The translations under genes were made by a program, and so were the position numbers. Of a stretch of 64,000 bases of DNA, positions 9,232 through 19,374 are shown piece after piece. Origin of the DNA: an uncultured Sulfurovum sp. (lineage in GTDB: Bacteria > Campylobacterota > Campylobacteria > Campylobacterales > Sulfurovaceae); the NCBI GenBank assembly GCA_902727895.1, contig CACVAP010000093.1:106353-170352 (forward strand), written 5' to 3'. The notes under the pieces are model-generated. The model was not told the DNA's origin and made no database searches. It worked only from the letters and a program-made list of their open reading frames with translations. The stretch's first letter is position 1, and each line of letters begins with the position of its first letter.

Positions 9232-10620
9232 TTATAGTTTTAGGTAATTAATAGTAAATACTAAAGTCATATAACACATCAACATGGTAATCCATACTTT
9301 TATTCTTTCAGATTTATCCATTTTTAAATAACTAAAAACCATAAAAAGATAAATTATAGGATACACAGGCATTTGTCTACGCTGACTAAAGTCTACTACT
9401 GCAATTAAAATTAAATAAGCTATAGAAAATAAAAAAATTAATTTTAATTTTAAATCAACTTTATCAAAAATATTTTTACGTACAAAAGCATAAACCAAGA
9501 AACCCCATCCAAAAAACCAACTAACTGCTGCAATAAGATATGTTAGTTCAAAGAAACCTTTATTTGCACCACTAAAAATCCATAAAGGAGGGAATGGTTG
9601 TATTTGACTAAATCCAAATAGGGCTAAAACATTAAGTCCAAATGGTAATTTGGAAATTTTTGCACCCAGTGATCCAGAAGAACTACTGGCTTCAGATCTT
9701 TCAGCTGAACTGTTTGAAATTAAATTAAACATATCCATTAAAAATGTTGAACTTAAGACTATAAATAATAAACTGGCTGCAATAGTCATATAAACAAGAA
9801 ACCTTCTTATTTTACTCTGAACTAAATTTTCAATAAAAACAAATAAGTATACACTTATAAAGCCCATCATAAAAATACCAGTTTGTTCTCTTAAACTATA
9901 AGAAAAGAAAGAGACAATGATAAGAAGAAGAAAGTTTAAAAAAGAAAATTTTTGTAAAAGAATATATATTGTGATAATAAACATCAATGCAACATGAATA
10001 TCTCGTAATATCATGCTTGACAAATAAGGAACAAATGAAAAGAACCCATAAATTAAAGCCATATATACTGAAATTCTTTCACTTAAATATAATCTACTAA
10101 TAGCATAAAGAATCATAGGAATTAATGCTGAAATAGCTGAAATCACAACTTTCTGAGATAGTACTGTATTCTCTCCAACCATAGTAGAATATTGAGCTAT
10201 CCGTCCTAAAAAGTAAACAGCACCAGGCGTATCTACATATTCTTGAATTCTTGTTATATCAAGATAGGTAAAATTGTCATTCAGCTTTTGCATTGCATCT
10301 TTTGATACTTGATAAAAAGTTGTTTCATCTGGCTTTATATGTTCAACTCCATAGACTTCAATTAAACTAAAGTGAATTAAGGAACTATATAAAAAATAAG
10401 AAAAGAAAAAAAGTATAAATAGGTAAACTCCATGAGGTGTCATATAATTCCTAGTTATAAATACAGTAAATATAATTCCAATAATTAAAGAGCTTATAGT
10501 TAATATAATAATTGCAAAATTACCACCGACAAAGACACTCTCAAAATAGGAGAGAAGTAACAAACCCATTAACATATAATAAAGATATATTTTATTTAAA
10601 TTAAATTCTTTCCTCTCCAT
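9232..10620 (-). CDS. Wzy-like polysaccharide polymerase (predicted)
   Basis: 462 residues, polytopic. About eleven hydrophobic segments are visible, with a large extracytoplasmic loop at about 85-135 and another at about 280-330 (serine-rich SSSAERSEASSSSGS). Sequence identity among Wzy polymerases is low; the call rests on length, topology and position between a flippase/glycosyltransferase block and two GT4 genes. The segment around IISFFSYSLREQTGIFMMGF matches the loop-plus-helix style seen in EpsG/Wzy proteins. It would join repeat units at the periplasmic face. A membrane glycosyltransferase is the main alternative. Confidence 0.6.
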   Translation of the reverse strand: MERKEFNLNKIYLYYMLMGLLLLSYFESVFVGGNFAIIILTISSLIIGIIFTVFITRNYMTPHGVYLFILFFFSYFLYSSLIHFSLIEVYGVEHIKPDETTFYQVSKDAMQKLNDNFTYLDITRIQEYVDTPGAVYFLGRIAQYSTMVGENTVLSQKVVISAISALIPMILYAISRLYLSERISVYMALIYGFFSFVPYLSSMILRDIHVALMFIITIYILLQKFSFLNFLLLIIVSFFSYSLREQTGIFMMGFISVYLFVFIENLVQSKIRRFLVYMTIAASLLFIVLSSTFLMDMFNLISNSSAERSEASSSSGSLGAKISKLPFGLNVLALFGFSQIQPFPPLWIFSGANKGFFELTYLIAAVSWFFGWGFLVYAFVRKNIFDKVDLKLKLIFLFSIAYLILIAVVDFSQRRQMPVYPIIYLFMVFSYLKMDKSERIKVWITMLMCYMTLVFTINYLKL

Positions 10621-10625
10621 AGTAT

Positions 10626-11693
10626 TTAATTAATTCCCCATGTTTTTAAATATTGTCTTGCTACTTTAATATGATCATGTGTATTTTCAGCAAAAACTCT
10701 AGATTCATATCCTAATTTTGTAATATTTTCTTTCTCATTTAATAATTTTTCTACTGCTGTAACTATACTCATAGCATTAGGCTCAATATTAATAACTGGT
10801 GAACTATTAACTCCTAAGGAATGTAGTGATTCTTCTTCTGCTCCACCTAATACAACTTTTCCCATCGCTAACGCATAAACACCATTTACACCTAGTGAAT
10901 ATGTACTTGTTTGGTCAATTACTACATTGGTTTTTGCCATCAATAGTAAATATTCTTCCAAGGGTAAATTACCATCTATTATTAATTCTAAATCATTAGG
11001 ATATTTATTTATTAAAATTTCAAAAGCTTCTTCTACATATTTTGTACCTTTAAAACCATATCTGTTTAAACCATGAAACACTACCAACTTATCTTGAACT
11101 ATATTCTCTGTATATTCTATTTTAGACATATTCATAGGTATAGGTATAACTTTTTTTAAATTCTTAGCTCCCCTATAACATTCTTCATAGTCATACATAA
11201 TGGGAATAATCCCATTGACATGATTAGCCACAAAAGTATTATATTCATATGCTTTTTCAGTCTGCATATAATACTTCTTTAATTTCTTATCGTATTTTAG
11301 TGCATCATTATGTGGTGTATATCTAAGTCTTTTAGGTCCATATTTCCAATAATATGCATCATCACCTGCAGCCAAAAGAAAAAAATCTTTATTATGTTTA
11401 ATTAAATAGTCAACATAAATTTTATTGGGGAAGTATTGCTTATAATATAATATAAAAGGATTAATCAGTTGGACAACATCAAAACCAGTCAATTTATGTG
11501 TTTTAAAAATTAGTTTTAAACTTTTTAATTTATTAGGAATATACTTACGGTGACATTTTAAATCAATATCTCTAGGTACATTTTTCCAACTATCTCCTGT
11601 TGAAGCAATAACTACATCATATCCTAGTTCAACAAGTCCATCTTTTAAATTTTTATGTAGAGAACTAAATTCCCCTAACAAAAGTATTTTCAT
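10626..11693 (-). CDS. probable GT-B glycosyltransferase
   Basis: 355 residues. It opens with [20 protein letters not shown] and has the general GT-B layout: an N-terminal Rossmann half with LLAAGDDAYYWKYGP and a C-terminal half with VVFHGLNRYGFKGT and DQTSTYSLGVNGVYALAMGK. The usual EX7E motif of GT4 is missing; the QTSTYSLGVNG loop occupies the place where the nucleotide-binding motif normally lies. It is thus a divergent member, and its family number is uncertain. It overlaps the flippase gene by four bases. Confidence 0.65.
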   Translation of the reverse strand: MKILLLGEFSSLHKNLKDGLVELGYDVVIASTGDSWKNVPRDIDLKCHRKYIPNKLKSLKLIFKTHKLTGFDVVQLINPFILYYKQYFPNKIYVDYLIKHNKDFFLLAAGDDAYYWKYGPKRLRYTPHNDALKYDKKLKKYYMQTEKAYEYNTFVANHVNGIIPIMYDYEECYRGAKNLKKVIPIPMNMSKIEYTENIVQDKLVVFHGLNRYGFKGTKYVEEAFEILINKYPNDLELIIDGNLPLEEYLLLMAKTNVVIDQTSTYSLGVNGVYALAMGKVVLGGAEEESLHSLGVNSSPVINIEPNAMSIVTAVEKLLNEKENITKLGYESRVFAENTHDHIKVARQYLKTWGIN

Positions 11694-12934
11694 ATAAATC
11701 TCCTTCTAAAAATCACTATCATCAAAATTAAATATAATAAATAATTTAAACTATATGCATAAGTTATTCCAATCAAGCCAAAATAGTTAATAAATATAAT
11801 AGATAAAACTGTAAAAGATATACTAAATAAGATTTCTGTAATAACAAAAATTTTTGTCATAGCTTTTGCTAACATTAATGTACTTAATAACCATGATGCT
11901 ATTTTAATAATATCTCCAATCAATTGCCATTTAAAAAGCTCTAGCATTGGTAAAAATTTATCAGTAAAAGCTATATATATAATATCCTCACGAAAGATAT
12001 AGATACTAAGTGCTAAAGCAGAGACAATAGGCATAATTATCTTATATCCATTGAAGATTTCAATTTTTAAAAGTTTGTTATCCTTTATTTCTGATAGCTT
12101 TGGTAAATAATAAATTCCTAATGATGTTGTTACAACCATTAAATACATTGTTGAGATATACCAAATACTTTGCCAATACCCAGCAGCATCCCAACTTAAG
12201 TTAGTGCCTATGTATTCTCTAACTATTAGATGAGAAACTGGAATAGTCAATGCTGTAACGACTGCCATTAATGCAAACTTACCTAACTTTATACCACTAC
12301 TCTTATCCCATCCTCCCATAAAGTCCTTAACGCTAAACCAAGCGCTATTAATCATAAATAAAAGTGTTATAAAGAATATAATAGATTGATTTAAAATTAA
12401 TGCATAGAGAGCTCCAAGAAGACCAAATTTAATAATAAGAAAAGAAGTGAATACTAGGGAAAATACACTACTCACAATATTAATTAAAACATATTTCTTT
12501 ATTTCTTTTTGTCCATTTAAAATAGATAATATTAGAGTATTAAATGCAAACAATATAATCAAGAAACTAAAACTTAGAAATAAGTGATTATATTCATTTG
12601 ACTTTAAAATAACTTCTGAGAAATAATTTGAAAAAAAGTTTAAAAAAATTCCAACAATGATTGATGAACATAAAGTAATTATAACTGCTGTACTAAAAAT
12701 CTTATTCTTTTTATGATTATCATCAAAATATTCTGCTGTATATTTTATTACACCTTGAGAAATAGCACCTTTTGAAAAAGTTGTTGTAATTGTTATAAAA
12801 TTCTGTAGCTGTCCAATTAATGCTAATCCAGATGGACCAATATATATCGATATTAACTTATTAATTATAAAACTTGTTATTACTCTTATAATCGTCGCAA
12901 TTGCTGTTAAGATAGAAGTTTTAATTAAAGTCAT
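11690..12934 (-). CDS. Wzx-type flippase
   Basis: 414 residues with about 12 membrane segments, of the MATE/MOP exporter superfamily. The opening [20 protein letters not shown] and the [20 protein letters not shown] segment match O-antigen translocases that accompany dTDP-amino-sugar pathways (WzxE-like). It should move undecaprenyl-diphosphate-linked repeats across the inner membrane. It overlaps the aminotransferase gene by 14 bases, a coupling that fits co-expression with precursor synthesis. Confidence 0.85.
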   Translation of the reverse strand: MTLIKTSILTAIATIIRVITSFIINKLISIYIGPSGLALIGQLQNFITITTTFSKGAISQGVIKYTAEYFDDNHKKNKIFSTAVIITLCSSIIVGIFLNFFSNYFSEVILKSNEYNHLFLSFSFLIILFAFNTLILSILNGQKEIKKYVLINIVSSVFSLVFTSFLIIKFGLLGALYALILNQSIIFFITLLFMINSAWFSVKDFMGGWDKSSGIKLGKFALMAVVTALTIPVSHLIVREYIGTNLSWDAAGYWQSIWYISTMYLMVVTTSLGIYYLPKLSEIKDNKLLKIEIFNGYKIIMPIVSALALSIYIFREDIIYIAFTDKFLPMLELFKWQLIGDIIKIASWLLSTLMLAKAMTKIFVITEILFSISFTVLSIIFINYFGLIGITYAYSLNYLLYLILMIVIFRRRFI

Positions 12935-14024
12935 TAACTATTTTTACTATGTGTTTTACATCATTAAAATCCATAATACCACTAATAGGTAAACTAATAA
13001 TTTCATTATGTATCTTTTCTGTAATTGGAAATTTTAAATTATTAAAATCCTTATATGCATTTTGTTTATGTGGTGGAATAGGATAGTGTATTAAAGTTTG
13101 AATACCATGTTTCAATAAATAGTCTTGAAATTCTTTTCGATTCTTAACAGAAACTACAAATAAATGCCAGACATGTCGACTCTTATCTTTAATAATAGGT
13201 AAAACTACATGTTCATTTTTTATATGTAAACAATAATACTCTGCAATTTTCCTACGATGTTTAATTTCATCATCTAAATATCTCAATTTAACTCGTAACA
13301 TAGAGGCTTGAATTTCATCTAAACGACTATTTACGCCCTTATAATGATTTTCATATTTTTTACTACTTCCATAATTTCCTAATATGCGTATTGTATCTAT
13401 TAAGGTTTTATCATTTGATGTCACAGCACCTCCATCCCCTAAAGCACCAAGGTTCTTACCAGGATAAAAACTAAACCCACTTGCATCACCTAAGTTTCCA
13501 GCTTTTCTATCATCAAATGATGCACCATGAGATTGTGCTGAGTCTTCAATAATTTTTAAATTATATTTTTTTCCTAACTTATTAAATGCACCCATGTTAC
13601 AAGTCTGACCATAAAGATGTACTACCAGAATAGCTTTTGTTTTCATTGTTAAACTTTCTTCTATTCTCTTTTCATCAAGTAGGTAAGTATTAATATCTGG
13701 TTCGACTAAAACAGGAATAAGTCCATTTTCACTAATTGCTAAAATAGATGCTATATAAGTATTTGCTGGGACAATAATTTCATCTCCATTATTAAAAATC
13801 CCCATTTCTTTATATGCTCTAATAATTAAAGTCAAAGCATCTAATCCATTAGCTACACCTACAGTATATTCAGTTCCACAATAAAGTGAAAACTCCTTTT
13901 CAAATAAGCTACATTCTTGACCTTGAATATACCAACCACTATCAATGACTTTTGTACATGCTTCTATTAATTCTTCTCTATACTGCTGGTTAATTGCTTT
14001 TAAATCTAAAAAAGATATCATCAT
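12921..14024 (-). CDS. dTDP-3-keto-6-deoxyhexose 3-aminotransferase (QdtB/FdtB type)
   Basis: 367 residues, DegT/DnrJ/EryC1/StrS family of PLP enzymes. [17 protein letters not shown] is the characteristic N-terminus of 3-aminotransferases such as FdtB and QdtB. The PLP lysine lies in [15 protein letters not shown], and the D-S-A-Q phosphate-side motif is in [11 protein letters not shown]. It should convert dTDP-3-keto-6-deoxyhexose to dTDP-3-amino-3,6-dideoxyhexose with glutamate as donor. Its upstream neighbours supply the ketosugar (RmlA, RmlB, ketoisomerases) and the immediately upstream gene formylates the new amine. Its start overlaps the formyltransferase stop by four bases behind a GGAGG motif; either of two successive ATGs may be used. 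Confidence 0.87.
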   Translation of the reverse strand: MMISFLDLKAINQQYREELIEACTKVIDSGWYIQGQECSLFEKEFSLYCGTEYTVGVANGLDALTLIIRAYKEMGIFNNGDEIIVPANTYIASILAISENGLIPVLVEPDINTYLLDEKRIEESLTMKTKAILVVHLYGQTCNMGAFNKLGKKYNLKIIEDSAQSHGASFDDRKAGNLGDASGFSFYPGKNLGALGDGGAVTSNDKTLIDTIRILGNYGSSKKYENHYKGVNSRLDEIQASMLRVKLRYLDDEIKHRRKIAEYYCLHIKNEHVVLPIIKDKSRHVWHLFVVSVKNRKEFQDYLLKHGIQTLIHYPIPPHKQNAYKDFNNLKFPITEKIHNEIISLPISGIMDFNDVKHIVKIVNDFN

Positions 14025-15223
14025 CTAGCCTCCATAATTAATTCAAGTACATCTAATTCACTATTCTCTCTAGTATAATCTAAAACATTTTTATCTTGAT
14101 AATCTTGCTGATAAATATCAACATCTAAAGCAAGAAGAATTTTCAAAATTGTACTATCCTTACTTTTACAATAACTAGTTTTCGCATACATCAAGGGAGT
14201 TGTTCCTTTAAAATTAGTTAACTGTATATCAGCACCATTAATTAATAAAGTTTTAACTATCTCTATCTCATTATTATATATAGCGACAATTAAAGGAGTC
14301 CAACCTATTTGATTTTGAATATTAATAATATTTGGTATTTGAATTAGCTCATTAACCAATGATAAGTTTCCATTAGCACAAGCCTCAAATAAAGTATCTC
14401 CTCTATCCTTATATAATACGATATCATAATCAATAGTACTCACTAAGAATGAAATACTATTTTCTAAAATAATACTTCCTACTCTTTTTTTTGATTTACT
14501 ACAAAGTATTTCACTCGAAATGATGTTGTAATCAAATACTTTAGGAATTTGATATTCTCTAAAATAAAATGCTCTAACTTGATTATGGATATTAATCGCT
14601 ACTTGATTTAAATCAATAATGATATTAGAAAAATCAATTATATCCTTTGAATAATATTGTGAAGACATAGCTACCTGTGGCATAGCATTTATATAAATAT
14701 TTTCTTCCAGCCTTTGAAAGTTATCTTTAAGCAATTCAATACCAGCCTTTAGATATTTAAAATATAAATTTCGTGAATTATCATTTTTATTAATGGAGAA
14801 TTCTTTTGTAGCAATAATATCACCTGTATCTATTCCTTTATCTATTTTGTGTAAAGTCACTCCAGATAAAGGTTCATTATTTAAAATAGGTAAAATTGAT
14901 GTAAACATTCCTTTATATTTTGGTAAAATTGAAAAATGAATATTATAAAGTTTATTTGTTTTAAATTTTTCTACTTTAATTATTTTATCAAACTCTAATG
15001 ATAAAAATAACAAATCTTCAATATCATAAACTTGATCTAAAGAAACGATTTCTAGTTCATTTTCCTTAGCATATTTCCCTAGTGACCTTTGCCATGTATC
15101 AGTATAATTATCTGTTTTATTTAAAACAATATATATCTCATTTTTAGAAACTAATTCTTTCTCTATCAAAAAAGATACTATTTCAACTGCAATATTATTT
15201 TTTCCAGCGATACAAACTTTCAA
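14021..15223 (-). CDS. dTDP-3-amino-sugar N-formyltransferase with ankyrin repeats (QdtF/FdtF-like)
   Basis: 400 residues. Residues 1 to about 185 form a formyltransferase fold with the N-x-H and D catalytic signature in [13 protein letters not shown] and [13 protein letters not shown]. Residues about 275-395 are ankyrin repeats, clearest in [20 protein letters not shown] and [11 protein letters not shown]. This arrangement matches QdtF/FdtF enzymes, which formylate dTDP-Qui3N or dTDP-Fuc3N with 10-formyltetrahydrofolate and whose ankyrin part binds extra nucleotide-sugar. The start is TTG at 15223, behind an AGAGG motif; its TTGA overlaps the upstream stop. No other in-frame start preserves the nucleotide-binding N-terminus. 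Confidence 0.87.
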   Translation of the reverse strand: MKVCIAGKNNIAVEIVSFLIEKELVSKNEIYIVLNKTDNYTDTWQRSLGKYAKENELEIVSLDQVYDIEDLLFLSLEFDKIIKVEKFKTNKLYNIHFSILPKYKGMFTSILPILNNEPLSGVTLHKIDKGIDTGDIIATKEFSINKNDNSRNLYFKYLKAGIELLKDNFQRLEENIYINAMPQVAMSSQYYSKDIIDFSNIIIDLNQVAINIHNQVRAFYFREYQIPKVFDYNIISSEILCSKSKKRVGSIILENSISFLVSTIDYDIVLYKDRGDTLFEACANGNLSLVNELIQIPNIINIQNQIGWTPLIVAIYNNEIEIVKTLLINGADIQLTNFKGTTPLMYAKTSYCKSKDSTILKILLALDVDIYQQDYQDKNVLDYTRENSELDVLELIMEAR

Positions 15224-15627
15224 GTTGTAACCTCTTCCATAAATTGATTGTAATTATTTATATAATCATTTTCATCATATAACTCACTAGCAAAAACTAA
15301 AAGAATACAATTCTCACTAAAGTCATGCATCGTACCCCACACCATACTCTTTTGTAATAATCCAATATTTGGCTCATTTAAATCATATGTCTTTTCATGT
15401 ACACCATCATTTAATGTTACCTTACAATTTCCAGCAATAGCAACTAAAAACTGTTCTGTCTTATAATGGGCATGATTTCCACGAGATGTTTTCTCCTTCA
15501 TTCCAAAAAGATAAAAAATTCGTTGAATGCTAAAAGGAATGTCTATATTCTCCTCACATACAATAAGTTTTCCTCTATTATCACCAAAAGTATTAAATTT
15601 CTTTACTAAGTTCATCATCTTTAACAT
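15220..15627 (-). CDS. sugar 3,4-ketoisomerase (FdtA/QdtA family), second copy
   Basis: Up to 135 residues, small cupin of the FdtA/WxcM C-terminal family. It has the RGNHAHYKTEQFLV motif with the catalytic His pair, then WGTMHDFSENCILLVFAS and YDENDYI, which are conserved throughout the family. It interconverts the keto group of dTDP-4-keto-6-deoxyglucose from C4 to C3. Three in-frame ATGs lie within the first five codons (15627, 15618, 15615), and all overlap the upstream paralogue's end by 23 to 35 bases, so the exact start is undecided. It sits next to its paralogue; the two differ at many positions and may give different C4 configurations. Confidence 0.85.
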   Translation of the reverse strand: MLKMMNLVKKFNTFGDNRGKLIVCEENIDIPFSIQRIFYLFGMKEKTSRGNHAHYKTEQFLVAIAGNCKVTLNDGVHEKTYDLNEPNIGLLQKSMVWGTMHDFSENCILLVFASELYDENDYINNYNQFMEEVTT

Positions 15628-16021
15628 CCAATATCATTTTTAAATAATCACTATAATCTCTTATGTAATCATCTTCATCATAGTACTTATCAGCTAGTAG
15701 TAATAGTATACAATCCGTAGAAAAGTTATACATTTCCCTCCACAAGCAATGCTCTAACAAAAGCCCTTCTTCTGGACTATTTAATTCTATATTTTCTTCT
15801 ATTCTTCCATCCGTTAATAAGAACTTACAACTTCCTTTTAAACAAATAGCCAATTGTTTTAAGTCTTTATGTGCATGACCTCCTCGTCTAACTTTCTCTT
15901 TTGTATCAAAAATATAATAAACTCGTTTAATCTCAAAGGGAACATTATATTGGTCTTCCAATGCGATTAACGCACCTCTCTCATCTCTATTTGACTCAAA
16001 TTTAATTAACTTAGCTAACAT
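15593..16021 (-). CDS. sugar 3,4-ketoisomerase (FdtA/QdtA family), first copy
   Basis: 142 residues, same cupin family as its downstream neighbour. It shows SNRDERGALIALE at the start, RRGGHAHKDLKQLAICLKG with the two catalytic histidines, and WREMYNFSTDCILLLLADKY followed by YDEDDYIRDY. It has a longer tail than the second copy. Its ATG lies inside the last codons of rmlB (11-base overlap), so translation is probably coupled to RmlB, which makes its substrate dTDP-4-keto-6-deoxyglucose. FdtA-type (galacto product) and QdtA-type (gluco product) enzymes are hard to tell apart without structural alignment. Confidence 0.87.
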   Translation of the reverse strand: MLAKLIKFESNRDERGALIALEDQYNVPFEIKRVYYIFDTKEKVRRGGHAHKDLKQLAICLKGSCKFLLTDGRIEENIELNSPEEGLLLEHCLWREMYNFSTDCILLLLADKYYDEDDYIRDYSDYLKMILDVKDDELSKEI

Positions 16022-17024
16022 TTAATTTTTCCATATACCAATTAATCACTTTAAGAATACCTGTTTCAAAATTTTCCTCAGCTTTCCAACCTAAAGTTTT
16101 TTCAATCTTACTTGCATCAATTGCATAACGTCTATCATGTCCTGCTCTGTCTTCTACAAAACTAATTAATGTTGTATAGCTTTTTTCAGAAGGTACTTTT
16201 CTATCTAGAATACGACAAATACTATGAACAATTTCTAAATTAGTTTTTTCATTCTTACCACCAATATTATAAACATTTCCAACAACACCTTCATGATAAA
16301 CTAAATCAATACCTTTACAATGGTCAAGAACATATAACCAATCTCGAACATTTTTTCCATCACCATAAATAGGAATCTCTTCCCCAGCTAATGCCTTTCG
16401 AATAATAGTAGGTATTAATTTTTCATGATGCTGCTTAGGTCCATAATTATTTGAACAATTTGTAATAACAGTATCTAAGCCATAAGTTTCATGATAAGCA
16501 CGTACTAACATGTCACTTGATGCTTTTGAAGCACTGTAAGGTGAATTAGGTGCATAAGGTGTCTCTTCAGTAAATAAATCTATTTCATTTAAAGTTCCAT
16601 AAACCTCATCTGTTGATATATGATGAAACCGTGACTCTGTATAGCCTTCTTTATATTCAAAAGGTTTCTTCATCCAATATTTATATGCAACATCTAATAA
16701 AGTGTATGTCCCATTAATATTTGTCTCTATAAATACACCTGGATTCTTAATCGAATTATCTACATGCGACTCTGCTGCAAAATGGATGACACCTTCTATT
16801 AGATATTCCTCAAAAATAAACTCAACTAATTCACGATTCGCAATATCCCCTTTTATAAATTTATATCTCTTATCATTTTGGACTTCTTTTAAGTTCTCTA
16901 AGTTACCAGCATAAGTTAATAAATCTAAATTAACAATATTATAATCTTTATACTTATCTAAAAAGTATGGCAAAAAGTTACTACCAATAAAACCTGCACA
17001 GCCTGTTACTAATATAGTTTTCAT
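16011..17024 (-). CDS. rmlB: dTDP-glucose 4,6-dehydratase
   Basis: 337 residues, extended short-chain dehydrogenase. The NAD-binding motif is [11 protein letters not shown], and the catalytic set is present in HISTDEVYG (Thr-Asp-Glu) and [20 protein letters not shown] (Tyr-x3-Lys). The reaction gives dTDP-4-keto-6-deoxyglucose, the branch point for the two ketoisomerases downstream. No rmlC or rmlD is present, so the pathway is not dTDP-rhamnose. Two ATGs are possible, at 17030 and 17024; the AGGGAG motif is two bases from the first and eight from the second, so 17024 is chosen. It overlaps rmlA by four bases. Confidence 0.95.
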   Translation of the reverse strand: MKTILVTGCAGFIGSNFLPYFLDKYKDYNIVNLDLLTYAGNLENLKEVQNDKRYKFIKGDIANRELVEFIFEEYLIEGVIHFAAESHVDNSIKNPGVFIETNINGTYTLLDVAYKYWMKKPFEYKEGYTESRFHHISTDEVYGTLNEIDLFTEETPYAPNSPYSASKASSDMLVRAYHETYGLDTVITNCSNNYGPKQHHEKLIPTIIRKALAGEEIPIYGDGKNVRDWLYVLDHCKGIDLVYHEGVVGNVYNIGGKNEKTNLEIVHSICRILDRKVPSEKSYTTLISFVEDRAGHDRRYAIDASKIEKTLGWKAEENFETGILKVINWYMEKLNVS

Positions 17025-17884
17025 TCGCATAACTCCCTTAGGTACTTTCCATAACTCGTCTTGACAAGCTTTTTCGCTGCTGCCAATACTTCTTCTTTCG
17101 AAATCCAGTTATGATGGTAAGCAATCTCTTCTAAACAAGCTATTTTATAACCTTGTCTTTCTTCAATCGTTTGTACAAATTGTCCAGCAGCAAGTAAACT
17201 AGCATGCGTTCCTGTATCTAACCACGCAAAACCACGCCCAAGAAGTTCAACTTTTAAATTTCCTTGATTTAAGTATTCTTCATTAACTGAGGTAATTTCT
17301 AATTCTCCTCTAGCTGAAGGTTCAATATTCTTAGCAATTTCAATCACTTTATTATCATAAAAGTACAAACCTGTAACAGCAAAATTTGATTTAGGCTCTG
17401 TAGGTTTCTCCTCTATACTAACAGCATTTCTTTCGTCATCAAATTCAACTACCCCAAAACGTTCAGGATCTTTAACTTGATAACCAAAGACAACAGCTCC
17501 TTTATCTAAAGCAGCAGCATTTTGAAGCATTGGAATAAGTCCTGATCCATAAAAAATATTATCACCAAGTATTAAACAAACATTATCGTCACCTATAAAC
17601 TCTTCACCAAGTATAAAAGCTTGTGCTAGACCATCAGGAGATGGTTGAATTTTATATTCTATAGAAATACCCCATTCTTCACCATTACCTAACAAGTTTC
17701 TATAATTCTCAATATCTGTAGGTGTTGATATTATTAAAATCTCTTTTATTCCTGCTAACATTAAAACTGATAATGGATAATAGATCATTGGCTTATCATA
17801 TATCGGCAATAATTGCTTTGAAATCCCCTTTGTTATCGGATAAAGTCTCGTACCACTTCCACCAGCTAAAATTATACCTTTCAT
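17021..17884 (-). CDS. rmlA: glucose-1-phosphate thymidylyltransferase
   Basis: 287 residues, full length for RmlA. The nucleotidyltransferase signature [20 protein letters not shown] and the metal-site motif [10 protein letters not shown] are intact, as are [16 protein letters not shown] and FAWLDTGTH. It makes dTDP-glucose from glucose-1-phosphate and dTTP, the first step of the dTDP-amino-sugar route encoded by the next five genes. It starts 36 bases downstream of the dehydrogenase gene and shares the operon. Confidence 0.96.
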   Translation of the reverse strand: MKGIILAGGSGTRLYPITKGISKQLLPIYDKPMIYYPLSVLMLAGIKEILIISTPTDIENYRNLLGNGEEWGISIEYKIQPSPDGLAQAFILGEEFIGDDNVCLILGDNIFYGSGLIPMLQNAAALDKGAVVFGYQVKDPERFGVVEFDDERNAVSIEEKPTEPKSNFAVTGLYFYDNKVIEIAKNIEPSARGELEITSVNEEYLNQGNLKVELLGRGFAWLDTGTHASLLAAGQFVQTIEERQGYKIACLEEIAYHHNWISKEEVLAAAKKLVKTSYGKYLRELCE

Positions 17885-17920
17885 GTAACTCCTTTTTATT
17901 ACTAATTAATATTTATCATA

Positions 17921-19108
17921 TTAAATACCACAGAAATTAATAATAATTTTATTATTACTTTCCAGACCTTTAAACTCATTATGTCCCACCAAAAAGACAA
18001 CAACATCAGCTTGGGAAACAGCATCTTCATAATTAATCACATCAAATTCTGAAAAGCTTTCTATATTTGGCTCTACGGCTAGTACATCTAAGTCAGATGC
18101 TCTTAATTGACGTGTAATATAAAGTGCTGGAGACTCTCGTAAATCATCAATATTTGGCTTAAATGCAAGTCCCATACATGCCACTCTTGCTTTTCTTTGA
18201 TGTTCATTTTCAAAAGAAAGTGCTGCATTTTTAATTTTTTCAATCGCCCATTCTGTTTTATAAGTATTTACTTCTCTGGCTGTTCTAATAATCTTTGCAT
18301 CAGCACCACCAGCATGGACAATAAACCATGGATCAACAGCAATACAATGTCCACCAACACCAGCACCTGGTTGTAGAACATTCACTCTCGGATGTCTATT
18401 GGTCAAAGAAATTAATTCCCATACATCTATTCCAAATTTATCACATAAAATAGACAATTCATTTGCAAATGCAATGTTAGTATCTCTAAATGAGTTCTCT
18501 GTTAACTTTGCCATTTCAGCTGTTTTAGCATCCGTTGACAATACTTCTCCATCTACAAATGTTTTGTAAAATTCGACAGTTTTGGCTGTAGCCTCTGGTG
18601 TTGTACCTCCAACGATACGGTCATTCTCAACCAATTCCCTCATAATTTGTCCAGGAAGTACACGCTCTGGACAATGAGCAATGTAAAGTTTTGTAGTATC
18701 TACACCCTCTTCTTTTAAAACTTCCTCTACCCTGTCTGTAGTACCTACTGGTGAAGTTGATTCTAAAATGACAATGTTTCCTTCTTTTACATAAGGAGCA
18801 ATTGCTTTAGAAGCAGAAATTACATAATCAATATTAGGTACATACCCCTCATGGAATGGTGTTGGTACAGCAATGATAAAAACATCAGCCTCAATAGGTT
18901 TTAATGATGCTTTTAATTTTTCACTTTTTACTGCTGCTTGTACAAAGGTATCTAGTTCTGGTTCTACAATGTGAATTTCACCTCTATTTATAATATCTAC
19001 TGTCTTTTTTACCACATCCACACCATGGACATCGTAGCCTTTATTTGCCAACAAAGCTGCTGTTGGTAAACCAATATATCCTAATCCTATTACACATATT
19101 TTTTTCAT
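17921..19108 (-). CDS. wecC: UDP-N-acetyl-D-mannosamine dehydrogenase type enzyme
   Basis: 395 residues, UDP-sugar dehydrogenase family. It has ICVIGLGYIGLPTAALLANKG at the N-terminus, ESTSPVGTT, the GQIMRELVENDRIVGG segment typical of the WecC branch, and the catalytic cysteine in GGHCIAVDPWF. Two NAD-dependent oxidations would convert UDP-ManNAc to UDP-ManNAcA. No wecB epimerase is in the window, so the ManNAc supply must come from elsewhere. A TTG at 19118-19120 gives a four-residue longer form, but ATG at 19108 with GGGGA just upstream is the better start. It is the first gene of the minus-strand polysaccharide operon. Confidence 0.88.
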   Translation of the reverse strand: MKKICVIGLGYIGLPTAALLANKGYDVHGVDVVKKTVDIINRGEIHIVEPELDTFVQAAVKSEKLKASLKPIEADVFIIAVPTPFHEGYVPNIDYVISASKAIAPYVKEGNIVILESTSPVGTTDRVEEVLKEEGVDTTKLYIAHCPERVLPGQIMRELVENDRIVGGTTPEATAKTVEFYKTFVDGEVLSTDAKTAEMAKLTENSFRDTNIAFANELSILCDKFGIDVWELISLTNRHPRVNVLQPGAGVGGHCIAVDPWFIVHAGGADAKIIRTAREVNTYKTEWAIEKIKNAALSFENEHQRKARVACMGLAFKPNIDDLRESPALYITRQLRASDLDVLAVEPNIESFSEFDVINYEDAVSQADVVVFLVGHNEFKGLESNNKIIINFCGI

Positions 19109-19176
19109 TATTTTCCCCAATATTAGAAAAATTATTATTTAAAGACCAAGTAAATTAGTCTTTCCTATTCTACTCT

Positions 19177-19221
19177 AAAAATAACTAAAAACAACTAAAA
19201 ACAACTAAAAAAGTTATTTTT
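19177..19221. repeat. inverted repeat enclosing 10-bp tandem repeats
   Basis: Arms AAAAATAACT (19177-19186) and AGTTATTTTT (19212-19221) are perfectly complementary. The region between carries three close copies of AACTAAAAAC from 19183. It lies in the 266-bp divergent gap between wecC and tpx, on the upstream side of the whole polysaccharide operon. It could be a regulator site or a leader hairpin; no function is established. Confidence 0.4.
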
Positions 19222-19338
19222 ATTTTTTATATCCTAATTTAACAATAAAAAATCTAATATATGTTGCAAATAACCTCTACTCAATATAATTCTAGCGTTC
19301 ATAAAATCCAATTCATACTAAATTTATCCTATTTAAAC

Positions 19339-19344
19339 TATAAT
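19339..19344 (+). promoter_or_regulatory. -10 element for tpx
   Basis: A TATAAT hexamer stands 30 bases before the tpx ATG, with an AAGGA ribosome-binding site at 19364. No good -35 is evident, which is usual for Campylobacterota sigma-70 promoters. Confidence 0.5.
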
Positions 19345-19374
19345 CGCAAACATTCAAAAAATTAAGGAATTAAT

